Of a stretch of DNA of 64,000 nt, positions 24,783 to 32,271 are shown one piece after another. The notes beneath the pieces were generated by a model. That model did no database searches. It was not told the DNA's origin and saw nothing but the letters and a program-made list of their open reading frames with translations. A program made the translations under genes and the position numbers. Origin of the DNA: Burkholderia sp. Ax-1719 (GTDB taxonomy: Bacteria; Pseudomonadota; Gammaproteobacteria; Burkholderiales; Burkholderiaceae); NCBI RefSeq assembly GCF_011753055.1, contig NZ_VWWJ01000002.1, forward strand, positions 186,001 to 250,000, read 5' to 3'. Position 1 is the stretch's first letter, and each line of letters begins with the position of its first letter.

Positions 24783-26384
24783 TCAGGCGCTGCGCCGTAG
24801 ATCGGCGAGTGCGCGGCGGTGGCGTTGCGCCGTGCTCGTGCGGCGCGCCTGCGGAGCCGCATTCGCGTGTCGGGGTGCGCGTACGGGCGGCGCGTTTTGA
24901 ACGCCGGCTAGCGCGCGATACAGATCGTGATAGCGCGCGGCGGGCGCGTCCCAGCTCGAATCGCGCTGCATCGCGTTGCGCTGGAGCACGCGCCACGCTT
25001 GAGGATGCGCGAAGGCATCGAAGGCGCGGCCGAGGGCGTGGAAGATGTCGCTCGCGCGTTCGCCGTCGAAGAGAAAGCCGGTGGCGTGCCCAACCGTGTG
25101 GGCGTGAGTGGATGGCGTGCAATCGGCGATGGTGTCCGCAAGGCCGCCCACGCGCGATGCGACCGGAATCGTGCCGTAACGCATCGCATAGAGTTGCGTG
25201 AGGCCGCACGGCTCGAAGCGGCTGGCGTGCAGCAGAATGTCCGCGCCCGCATGCAGGCGATGCGCGCGCGTTTCGTCATAGCCGATATGCACGCCCAGCC
25301 GTCCCGGCCACGCGGCGGCGAGCTTGCGCAGGGCCTCTTCGATGCCGGCGTCGCCCTGGCCAAGCACCGCGAACTGCACGCGCGGCCAGCGCGCGAGCGC
25401 GGCGGGTAGCGCCTCGCAGACCACATCGGCGAGCTTTTGTGTGCTCAGGCGGCTGCCGATGGCCACCAGCGGCGCAAACGGATCGATTTGCAGTCCATAG
25501 CTTTGCTGCAGCGCCTTCTTGCAGGCATGCTTACCGGCGAGATCGTCGGGGCCGTAGGGCTGGGCGATCAGGGCGTCATTCTGGGGATTCCAGAGCGCAT
25601 CGTCGATGCCGTTCACGATGCCCGTGAGCTTGTGCGCATGCTCGGCCAGCACGCCTTCCATGCGGTTGCCGAAATGCGGCGTGAGGATCTCTCGCGCATA
25701 GCGCTCGCTCACCGCGTTCAGTCCGTCGGCATGGACGATGGCCGCTTTCATGAAACTGAGCGTGTCGTAGAACTCGATGCTGCGCGGCTCGCGCGGCGCG
25801 GGCGCCAGCAGTTCGGACGGGATGCCCGCATAAGGCGCGAGCCCAAGCGGATAGTTGCCCTGGAACGCGAGGTTGTGGATCGTGAACACGCTGCGCGCCG
25901 AAGCGCCTGCGAGCTTCATCAGGAGCGGCGTGAGGCCCGCATGCCAGTCGTGCGCATGCACGATGCGCGGGCGCTTCACGCCGCGCACGCCAATGGCGAT
26001 GCGCGCCGCCGCCGCCGAGAGCGAGGCGAAGCGTGCGAAGTTGTCGATATAGTCGCGCCCGCCTTCGTCCTGATAGAGCCCGCTGCCGCGCCCGGCGAAC
26101 AGATGGTCCATCTGCAGCAGCAGGACCGGTACGTCGGAATCCGGCATGGCGGCGCGCCACAGCCGGGCATCGCCGCCCGGCAGATCGCGGATATAGCCGA
26201 GCGGCGTGGGCGCGATCACGCGCTCGAACGCACACTCGTAGCCCGGCAACAGAATCGACACATCGACGCCGCGGCGGCGTAGCGCCATCGACTGCGAACT
26301 GACCATATCGCCGAGACCGCCGCTCTTGGCGAGCGGTGCGGCTTCGGCGGCGACCATCAAAACGTTGAGAACGTTGGGCGACAA
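24783..26384 (-). CDS. glgA: Glycogen synthase GlgA
   Basis: This protein of about 533 residues is a GT5 glucosyltransferase that extends alpha-1,4-glucan from ADP-glucose. The ADP-glucose motif LAKSGGLGD lies at about residues 18-26, and the C-terminal catalytic segment FEPCGLTQLYAMRYG contains the conserved Glu. I chose TTG 26384 as start because GGGGGAG lies eight bases upstream and the product then begins just before the family's first strand. ATG 26447 would add 21 residues. The last 30 residues are Arg/Ala-rich and unusual. Placement beside bphP means light signalling and glycogen metabolism are neighbours, but they are separated by 134 bases. Confidence 0.93.
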   Translation of the reverse strand: MSPNVLNVLMVAAEAAPLAKSGGLGDMVSSQSMALRRRGVDVSILLPGYECAFERVIAPTPLGYIRDLPGGDARLWRAAMPDSDVPVLLLQMDHLFAGRGSGLYQDEGGRDYIDNFARFASLSAAAARIAIGVRGVKRPRIVHAHDWHAGLTPLLMKLAGASARSVFTIHNLAFQGNYPLGLAPYAGIPSELLAPAPREPRSIEFYDTLSFMKAAIVHADGLNAVSERYAREILTPHFGNRMEGVLAEHAHKLTGIVNGIDDALWNPQNDALIAQPYGPDDLAGKHACKKALQQSYGLQIDPFAPLVAIGSRLSTQKLADVVCEALPAALARWPRVQFAVLGQGDAGIEEALRKLAAAWPGRLGVHIGYDETRAHRLHAGADILLHASRFEPCGLTQLYAMRYGTIPVASRVGGLADTIADCTPSTHAHTVGHATGFLFDGERASDIFHALGRAFDAFAHPQAWRVLQRNAMQRDSSWDAPAARYHDLYRALAGVQNAPPVRAPRHANAAPQARRTSTAQRHRRALADLRRSA

Positions 26385-26721
26385 GGTGACTCCCCCGGTG
26401 AGTGCAGGTGAAGAACGCTTGATGCAGACGATGCGGATGCGGGACAACGCGTGGGAGGCGAAGCGGGTGGCGCGGCAGCGGCCCGGCTTAGCCTCCCATG
26501 ATGGTTAGCAAGGTCCGGGCCAGAGAGCGCGACGCAAGAGGCGATGCGAGAGGTGCGATGTTGCAGCGCGGCGAGACGCCTGTGGCGCAAGGCGTTCGCG
26601 GATTATGACGAAGCGGCGCAAGCGCCGCGCGTAGTGACGGGATGGAGTCGCGCGCCGCGCGCCGTGTAGGTTTGGCGTGGCGCGCGTGCAGTTTTCGCTA
26701 CGGCGAAGAGTCAGTCGACGA
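26385..26721. other. Intergenic region upstream of glgA
   Basis: These 337 bases lie between glgA and the end of the ABM gene on the same strand. GCGGCGC/GCGCCGC (26613-26628) forms a seven-pair hairpin without a T-run and may end the ABM transcript weakly. The part next to glgA should hold its promoter. I see no clear -10 element and no operator. Confidence 0.4.
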
Positions 26722-27042
26722 TCAACTGACGGTCTGGACGACCTCGAAGCCCTCGAATTCAGGATGGCTCAGATAAAGCGGACGGCTTTGCCCGGCGTTG
26801 CCGGCGTTACGGTGCGCGGCGCGGAAGGCGTCGGAGCGCGTCCAGGCCTCGAAGGCGGCGTGGTTCGCCCAGATCGTGTGGCTGGCGTAGAGCACGTGAT
26901 CCTCGCGTTGCGGACCTTTGAGCAGATGAAACTCGACGAAGCCGGGCACTTCCTTGAGATGCGTGTCGCGGCTCGTCCAGACTTCCTCGAACGCGGCTTC
27001 CGAACCGAGGGCAACCTTGAAGCGATTCATGGCGATATACAT
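26722..27042 (-). CDS. Antibiotic-biosynthesis-monooxygenase (ABM) family, HmoA/B-like protein
   Basis: This 106-residue protein has the dimeric ferredoxin-like ABM fold. It shows MNRFKVALGSEAAFEEVW at the start, GFVEFHLLKG in the middle and YASHTIWANHAAFEAWTRS before the end. That pattern matches heme-degrading monooxygenases of the HmoA/IsdG branch, in which Asn, Trp and His contribute to heme opening; Trp and His are visible. The ribosome site is AGGA. A heme-iron role would fit but is not proven. Confidence 0.8.
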   Translation of the reverse strand: MYIAMNRFKVALGSEAAFEEVWTSRDTHLKEVPGFVEFHLLKGPQREDHVLYASHTIWANHAAFEAWTRSDAFRAAHRNAGNAGQSRPLYLSHPEFEGFEVVQTVS

Positions 27043-27105
27043 GCGGCGATCCTGTTGGGTGCGGGTGGGATGGAGGCTGGGCTTCCGATTATAGAAGCGC
27101 CGCGC

Positions 27106-27882
27106 TCACTCCACCGGCAGCGCGTCCGGCATGCGCATGCGATAGAACGACAGCGCCTGGATCGCGAGCGTGCAGAAAATCGCGCTGCTGTAGGCAACCA
27201 CCAGATGCGTACGCGTGAGCAGCAGACTGAGCACGAAGAAGAACGCCGCGAAACCGAGCAGACCCGTCGCCATGCCGCGCATCACCTGCTGGGCGGCTGC
27301 CGCGCCGCTCGAACGATGGGCAAATACTGCGAGGATGATGGCCATGAACGGAAACGATGCGATCACGCCAGCCGCACGTGCGCCCACGTACGGCGCGATC
27401 AGCGTCACGCTCACGATGAGACCGGCAATCAGCACCATGCGCAAAGGCAGGTCCCACCAGGGCGCGTCGATCTTCGTGCTTGTCGCTGCGGGATTGGGCA
27501 TGACGTTCAGTGCGAACGTAATGGCGATCAGCGCGACCAGGAACAGCAACATTTCCGGCAGCCCGCTCCATTGCAACAGCGCTGCCACGACTACGAACGC
27601 AGCCGCCGCACCGGTCAAGGCGAGCCGCCATCCGGAAGCGGCCAGGCGGCAATAGATCACGCAGAAGGCCACTTGCGCGATGGTCGCGACGAGCGAGCCC
27701 GCCGTGGCCTGGGTGGCGAACGCCGGACCATGTTCCAGCGCGAGAAAGACCGAAACCGGCCCTGAAGTCAGTGGCATGCCGACCAGCAAACCACCGACCG
27801 CTTCGCCCCAACGGCGAACCGCGAGCGAAGCAAGCAACAGCAACAAAGGCGTGACGAAAAGCTTGAAAAGCAGGAGATCCAT
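27106..27882 (-). CDS. Integral membrane protein of unknown function
   Basis: This 258-residue protein has about eight predicted membrane helices and very short loops. I do not recognise a transporter signature. The N-terminal half contains GGLLVGMPLTSGPVSVFLALEHG, a Gly/Pro-rich pair of helices typical of small permease-like families in proteobacteria. It lies divergent to a LysR regulator with 114 bases between, which is the usual setting of a LysR-controlled transport gene. The palindrome at 27967-27985 could regulate both. Confidence 0.8.
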   Translation of the reverse strand: MDLLLFKLFVTPLLLLLASLAVRRWGEAVGGLLVGMPLTSGPVSVFLALEHGPAFATQATAGSLVATIAQVAFCVIYCRLAASGWRLALTGAAAAFVVVAALLQWSGLPEMLLFLVALIAITFALNVMPNPAATSTKIDAPWWDLPLRMVLIAGLIVSVTLIAPYVGARAAGVIASFPFMAIILAVFAHRSSGAAAAQQVMRGMATGLLGFAAFFFVLSLLLTRTHLVVAYSSAIFCTLAIQALSFYRMRMPDALPVE

Positions 27883-27939
27883 GATGGTCGAACGGCAAAG
27901 AGTGAGGCTGTGCGTTCATATTGGGCATCGGGCTCAAGG

Positions 27940-27966
27940 CTGACAAACCATTTATCGTCATATAAT
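27940..27966 (+). promoter_or_regulatory. Probable sigma-70 promoter of the LysR gene
   Basis: CTGACA (27940-27945) and a perfect TATAAT (27961-27966) are separated by 15 bases, slightly shorter than optimal. Transcription would start within the palindrome that follows immediately. Confidence 0.55.
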
Positions 27967-27985
27967 GTGTGAGTTAAACTCACAC
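27967..27985. promoter_or_regulatory. Perfect palindromic operator over the transcription start
   Basis: GTGTGAGTT and its exact reverse complement flank a single A. It directly abuts the TATAAT box and ends 11 bases before the GTG start codon of the LysR gene. A protein bound here would block the promoter, so autorepression or control by another dimeric repressor is likely. Confidence 0.7.
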
Positions 27986-27996
27986 GTGATCCGACA

Positions 27997-28905
27997 GTGT
28001 TCGACCGGCTTCCTCCACTCCAAACGCTGCGCGCCTTCGAGGCCACTGGGCGGCATCTGAGCATGACGCTGGCCGCGCAGGAATTGCATGTCACGCACGG
28101 CGCGGTCAGTCGGCATATCAAGACACTCGAAGAAGATCTGGGTGTACCACTGTTCCAGCGTCTGACGCGCCGCATTGTGTTGACCGAAGCGGGCGCGGAG
28201 TTTCTGCTGGCCGTCACGCGCATGCTGGGCGAACTCACGAAAGAGGCCGACCGCGTGCGCGGTCACGATGGCGTCGAGCGCTTCAAGATCAACGCGAGCG
28301 TGTCATTCGCCAATAAATGGCTCGCACCGCGCTTGCATCGCTTCAAGACGCGCTTTCCAGATCTCGACGTTCATCTCGACGTCACCGATAAATTCATCGA
28401 TTTGAACGAAGGCGAAGCGGATGTTGCGATTCGCTATGGCAGCGGGCGTTATCCGCGCCTGCTGGCGGAACGCATTCTGGAAGAAACGGTGACGCCGGTT
28501 TGCAGTCCTGCTTATCGCGAGAAAATGCGCGGCTTGAAGTCGGCGACGAATCTCGCGGGCTGCACGTTGCTGCATGAAGGCGGGATGCTGGCGAACTGGG
28601 AGCAGTGGTTCGCGCTGGCGGGCGTGGAGCGCGTGCGTAGCGATCGCGGGCCTACTTATAGTCACGGGAGTCTTGCGATTGAAGCGGCGATTCGGGGTGA
28701 GGGTGTGGCGCTCGGGCGTAGCGTGATTGTTGCCGATGATATTGCGGCGGGGAGGTTGGTGGCGCCATTTCCGCAGATTCGGCTGAAGTCGGAGCGCGGG
28801 CATGATCTCGTTTATCGCATTGGGAGTCGCGATGATTACAAGGTGGGCGCGCTGCGGGAGTGGTTGCTTGATGAGATCAAGGTGTTTATGAGTGGGCTTG
28901 ATTGA
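27997..28905 (+). CDS. LysR-family transcriptional regulator (GcvA-like)
   Basis: This 302-residue protein has an N-terminal winged helix-turn-helix (LSMTLAAQELHVTHGAVSRHI, about residues 22-42) and a LysR substrate-binding domain. PPLQTLRAFEATGRHLS at the start is typical of the GcvA/AmpR branch. Translation starts at GTG 27997. It probably controls the divergent membrane protein gene, although the strongest operator overlaps its own promoter. Codon use in the last 200 bases becomes less GC-rich towards the adjacent island. Confidence 0.92.
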   Translation: MFDRLPPLQTLRAFEATGRHLSMTLAAQELHVTHGAVSRHIKTLEEDLGVPLFQRLTRRIVLTEAGAEFLLAVTRMLGELTKEADRVRGHDGVERFKINASVSFANKWLAPRLHRFKTRFPDLDVHLDVTDKFIDLNEGEADVAIRYGSGRYPRLLAERILEETVTPVCSPAYREKMRGLKSATNLAGCTLLHEGGMLANWEQWFALAGVERVRSDRGPTYSHGSLAIEAAIRGEGVALGRSVIVADDIAAGRLVAPFPQIRLKSERGHDLVYRIGSRDDYKVGALREWLLDEIKVFMSGLD

Positions 28906-28935
28906 TTTATTGCGGGGAAATAATACGATTCGTTG

Positions 28936-28972
28936 CGCACCTGGCTGATTCAGTAATTTAAATTCAGGTGCG
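28936..28972. repeat. Inverted repeat before the DUF6402 gene
   Basis: CGCACCTG (28936-28943) is repeated as its reverse complement CAGGTGCG (28965-28972) across a 21-base AT-rich spacer. It lies between the LysR stop and the DUF6402 start, at the edge of the AT-richer island. It may end the LysR transcript or act as an operator. Confidence 0.45.
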
Positions 28973-30084
28973 TGTCTGGATCAGGGTTGATGGTTCTTTT
29001 CAAAACCGATTGCGGTCTCCGTGATAGTAAAGATGGAATTTTCTATCACGGGGCTAGGGGTATGAGCGCGCAAGAGTTATTTGTCTACACGCCGCGCGAC
29101 GAGGAGTGGCGAAAGCAGTCGGGGAATGTCGTCGCCGTCAGTGATGAGGTTGGACACAATCCGGGTGTCGCGAGGGACGCGCGATATCTCGTTACCCCAG
29201 ATCAGTTCGAAATCACCGACATTCCCGCTGCAATGTCGAAAATGGGCTGGCATGTGTCGGCGGCGTTGCTCAAGAAGTGGTTTGCGTACGCGCCGAAGAA
29301 TCAGGCTTTGGATGACCATCAGAAGTCGTTTGGGATTAGTTCTGATGGGCGGACAGGTAAGTATCCAGATGATCGCTTCGATACACACACAATCAAGCTC
29401 GATTGGGTTCTTTCGTTTCCTCGTTCACATGCGGGGCTACAAAAATTGCAGGACACTAAATATCTATATTCAGGCAATCTGGCGAGTATATACAGCGCCA
29501 TCTCTCCATACCGTGGACGCCAGGTCATTGATACTCTGGATCTGACGAATGGGAACATTCAGGAACTGCACAATAAATTTCAATTCCAGCTTGCAAGGAT
29601 CGATACATCCGCAATGCAAAAAGCCGCCCAATTCTTTGGGGCGGCCCTTCATCATGGAAAACCTGATGATCTCGCAGGAGCGCTGGGTGGATTTGCGCTG
29701 TATGCAGCCGTAGCGGAAGTGCGGTTCAAACAAAGGTTGCTACGAGGTGTCGACGCAGAAATTACAAAGGTAGCGATTTACGTAAAAAATCCTTACTCTT
29801 ATTTTGATAACCCGAAGGAGGGCGGATCGCAATATCTAGGACACTGGAATAAAGACGGTATTTGTCTGGTTCCGGAGGGGTATATTGCACAACAGGAAAA
29901 CTGGGGCGGTTGGAGTCAGTACGCTATCAAGCCGGAAGGGCCATATGGGCGCACCTTCTGGCCGGTTCATAATAGAGATTTTCGTAGTTGGCAGGACGCC
30001 CACAATGCGGGCGGAGATATGATTTTGTTCTCCGACTATCGGATCATCAATATAAATCCGATCAGCTTCCGGGTGGGGAAGTGA
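28972..30084 (+). CDS. DUF6402 family protein, possible secreted effector
   Basis: This protein of about 370 residues matches the DUF6402 pattern as I know it. DIPAAMSKMGWHVSAALLKKWF is at about 84-105, KLDWVLSFPRSHA near 142, LGGFALYAAVAEVRF near 240, VYVKNPYSYFDNPKEGGSQYLGHWNK near 265-290, and HNAGGDMILFSDY near the end. These proteins are recurrent near contact-dependent secretion genes in Burkholderia and Xanthomonas, but no biochemical activity is established. It has no signal peptide. GC content is visibly lower than in neighbours, suggesting horizontal gain. Two tandem paralogous small proteins follow directly, one overlapping it by four bases. The start is uncertain (GTG 28972 or ATG 28990). 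Confidence 0.75.
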   Translation: MSGSGLMVLFKTDCGLRDSKDGIFYHGARGMSAQELFVYTPRDEEWRKQSGNVVAVSDEVGHNPGVARDARYLVTPDQFEITDIPAAMSKMGWHVSAALLKKWFAYAPKNQALDDHQKSFGISSDGRTGKYPDDRFDTHTIKLDWVLSFPRSHAGLQKLQDTKYLYSGNLASIYSAISPYRGRQVIDTLDLTNGNIQELHNKFQFQLARIDTSAMQKAAQFFGAALHHGKPDDLAGALGGFALYAAVAEVRFKQRLLRGVDAEITKVAIYVKNPYSYFDNPKEGGSQYLGHWNKDGICLVPEGYIAQQENWGGWSQYAIKPEGPYGRTFWPVHNRDFRSWQDAHNAGGDMILFSDYRIININPISFRVGK

Positions 30085-30455
30085 GGGGTAGCGGTCGAAA
30101 TCTTTTGATCGCATTTGCTGTCGCGGTCACTGGATTCAACATGATCGATTACATTCTCGATGCACGTGCGCGGGTCTTTGCGCATGAATGTATTGACGTA
30201 GCATCGCCGAGCGGGCTATATCGAGCACGGTCGTGCGTGACAAGGGTTGACGGCAACGTCTTCTTCTACGTGGGAAAGCTCTACGACGCACACAGCGGCA
30301 AACTCCTCGCGCGAACGGACTTCGATTCGATGGACGGCGGCGACCCCGAATTTATGCCGGATGAAAGTGCGATCGTGTTTCGCGGTTCAGGCGATTCCGG
30401 GGAGATTCACATTCCGCCTGATTGGCAGGAGCGTCTGCGAGCTCGAATTCCCTGA
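30081..30455 (+). CDS. Small membrane-anchored protein, tandem paralog 1 (immunity candidate)
   Basis: This 124-residue protein begins with one membrane helix (LLIAFAVAVTGFNMIDYIL) and continues with a small soluble domain. That domain contains SPSGLYRARSC, FFYVGKLYDAHSGKLLARTD and a C-terminal IPPDWQERLRARIP. I chose GTG 30081, which overlaps the upstream TGA as GTGA and follows GGTGGGGAA, because it adds the membrane helix that the paralog also has. The coupling ties its translation to the DUF6402 gene. Function is unknown; a helix plus exported domain fits an immunity protein against a periplasm- or membrane-acting effector. Confidence 0.7.
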   Translation: MRGSGRNLLIAFAVAVTGFNMIDYILDARARVFAHECIDVASPSGLYRARSCVTRVDGNVFFYVGKLYDAHSGKLLARTDFDSMDGGDPEFMPDESAIVFRGSGDSGEIHIPPDWQERLRARIP

Positions 30456-30490
30456 ACAGGCTATGCGGATGCAAATATGAGGGTGAAGAA

Positions 30491-30880
30491 ATGGCGATTA
30501 GCGGCCGTCAGCGGCTCTTGATCATACTTGTTTTCGTGATCGCCGCATTTAGCATAGTTCAATACATTCGCGAGGCGCGATCACGTGCAAACGCACACGA
30601 ATGTTATGAGGTGACCTCGCCGAGTGGCCTATATCGAGCACAGTCGTGCGCGACAGGCGTTGACGGTAACGTCGTCTTCTACGTGGGGCGACTTTACGAT
30701 GCTCGCCGCGGCGTGCTCCTCGCGCGAACGGACTTTGATTCCGTGGACAGCCGATTGCCGGAGTTCTCGCCAGACGAGCGTTCAGTCATCTTCAGAAGAG
30801 GGGAGGGCGATGGCTCAGGCACTGGCTATATCAACATCCCACCAAACTGGCTAGAACGTCTGAAAGCAAAAATCCCATAA
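30491..30880 (+). CDS. Small membrane-anchored protein, tandem paralog 2 (immunity candidate)
   Basis: This 129-residue protein is clearly a duplicate of the preceding one. It has the same single N-terminal helix (LLIILVFVIAAFSIVQYI), the same SPSGLYRAQSC and YVGRLYDARRGVLLARTDFDS, and the same IPPNWLERLKAKIP ending. By eye more than half of the residues are identical. The start ATG 30491 follows GGGTGAAGAA. Tandem diverged copies behind one larger gene are common where immunity genes accumulate against variants of a toxin. Confidence 0.72.
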   Translation: MAISGRQRLLIILVFVIAAFSIVQYIREARSRANAHECYEVTSPSGLYRAQSCATGVDGNVVFYVGRLYDARRGVLLARTDFDSVDSRLPEFSPDERSVIFRRGEGDGSGTGYINIPPNWLERLKAKIP

Positions 30881-30896
30881 CTCAAACGCACATCGA

Positions 30897-30932
30897 GGAG
30901 GGAACAGCCGAAACCATTTAGCCATTCCCTCC
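30897..30932. terminator. Inverted repeat between convergent genes
   Basis: GGAGGGAA (30897-30904) pairs with TTCCCTCC (30925-30932) around a 20-base loop, between the second small paralog and the cytochrome gene on the opposite strand. It may act as a bidirectional terminator, although no clear T-run is present. Confidence 0.4.
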
Positions 30933-30941
30933 CTCAGCGGA

Positions 30942-32258
30942 TTACCGCTTCGCCTCAATCCCCATCTGAGCGCGCACGCGCTTCACATCGGTGGCGGACA
31001 CTGCGGCTGCATCATTGCCCCACGCCGAACGTACAAACGTCGCCAGTTGCGCGATTTCGTCATCGTCATAGCGCCACGCGAACGGCGGCATCGCCAGCGG
31101 CGCGGGCGCCGAAGCCGTCGACGGCAGACGCGAACCCGCCAGAATCACCGCAATCAACGAATCCGGATGCTCCGCGAGCACGGACGGATTATTCGCCAGC
31201 GACGGAAACACGCGCGCCGCGCCCTCGCCGTTCTGACGATGGCAGGCCGCGCAGCTATCGATATAGATGCGCGCGCCGACGTCGTTGGCGTGACCCGTCA
31301 TGATGGTCGTAAGCGTGGCGTCGTCGGCCTTGTAGGCGGGCGCAGCGGCGTCGTTCGAAAGCGGCGTGAGGCTCTTCAGATACACCGCGATCGCATGCAA
31401 GTCAGCATCGCTCAGATACTGCGTGCTGTGCTCGACCACTTCGCCCATCGGGCCCGTGACTGCCGAACGCGCCGTGCGGCCCGTCTTCAGCAGCTCGGCG
31501 ATATCGGCTTCGTTCCATTCGCCGAGACCCGTGCCCTTGTCGCCGCGCAGATTGACAGGCGAACTGCCGTCGATGCGTGCGCCCGACAAAAAGCGCGCAC
31601 TGTTGCCGTCCAGATCGACTTCCTGGAAGCCCACACCGCGCGGCGTATGGCAGGTGCCGCAGTGCGCGAGGCCCTGCACCAGATACGCGCCGCGATTCCA
31701 TTCGACACTGTGCGCGTCGTCGGTCTTGAAGCGCGTGTCCTGATGGAACAGGCGATTCCAGTACGCGAGCGGCCAGCGCGCATTGAGCGGCCACGGAATA
31801 TCCGCAGCTTCGTTCGGCTGCGTCGAAGCGCTCACGCGCGTGGTGAAGTACGCGTAGAGGTCGCGCAGATCGCTGTCGCTGACCTTGGTATAGGCCGTGT
31901 AGGGCATCGCCGGATACAGATGGCGACCGTCGGGCGTCACGCCTTCGCGCATGGCCAGCGCGAAGTCCTCGAAGCTCCAGTTGCCGATACCGTGCGTTTT
32001 ATCCGGCGTGATATTGGTCGAATAGACCGCGCCGAGCGGCGTGGCCAGTGGCACGCCGCCCGCGAACGGCGCGCCGCCCTTCGACGTGTGGCAGGCCATG
32101 CAGTCGCCCGCGCGCGCCAGATATTCGCCGTGTGAGGCGTTGCCCGGCGCGGTCATCGCCTGGGCGTCGATGCTCAGCGACGGCTTCGTGAGGCTGCCGG
32201 CCCACAGGCCGCCGACGACCACCACGGCCGCGCCGATTGCTACGTAAAGTTTGCGCAT
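30942..32258 (-). CDS. Triheme cytochrome c subunit of a membrane-bound alcohol/gluconate dehydrogenase
   Basis: This 438-residue protein starts with a membrane-anchoring signal (LYVAIGAAVVVVGGLWAG) and has three c-type heme sites: CMACH near residue 55, CGTCH near 200 and CAACH near 335. This is the layout of the cytochrome subunit of gluconate 2-dehydrogenase and related enzymes, which pass electrons from the periplasmic flavoprotein to ubiquinone. It is the last gene of the three-subunit operon, 13 bases after the flavoprotein. Confidence 0.93.
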   Translation of the reverse strand: MRKLYVAIGAAVVVVGGLWAGSLTKPSLSIDAQAMTAPGNASHGEYLARAGDCMACHTSKGGAPFAGGVPLATPLGAVYSTNITPDKTHGIGNWSFEDFALAMREGVTPDGRHLYPAMPYTAYTKVSDSDLRDLYAYFTTRVSASTQPNEAADIPWPLNARWPLAYWNRLFHQDTRFKTDDAHSVEWNRGAYLVQGLAHCGTCHTPRGVGFQEVDLDGNSARFLSGARIDGSSPVNLRGDKGTGLGEWNEADIAELLKTGRTARSAVTGPMGEVVEHSTQYLSDADLHAIAVYLKSLTPLSNDAAAPAYKADDATLTTIMTGHANDVGARIYIDSCAACHRQNGEGAARVFPSLANNPSVLAEHPDSLIAVILAGSRLPSTASAPAPLAMPPFAWRYDDDEIAQLATFVRSAWGNDAAAVSATDVKRVRAQMGIEAKR

Positions 32259-32271
32259 GTCGTGTGGCTCC

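Noticed and set aside
26613..26628. GC-rich hairpin between the ABM gene and glgA as a terminator
   Set aside because: Short stem and no T-run; GC-rich palindromes are frequent by chance here.
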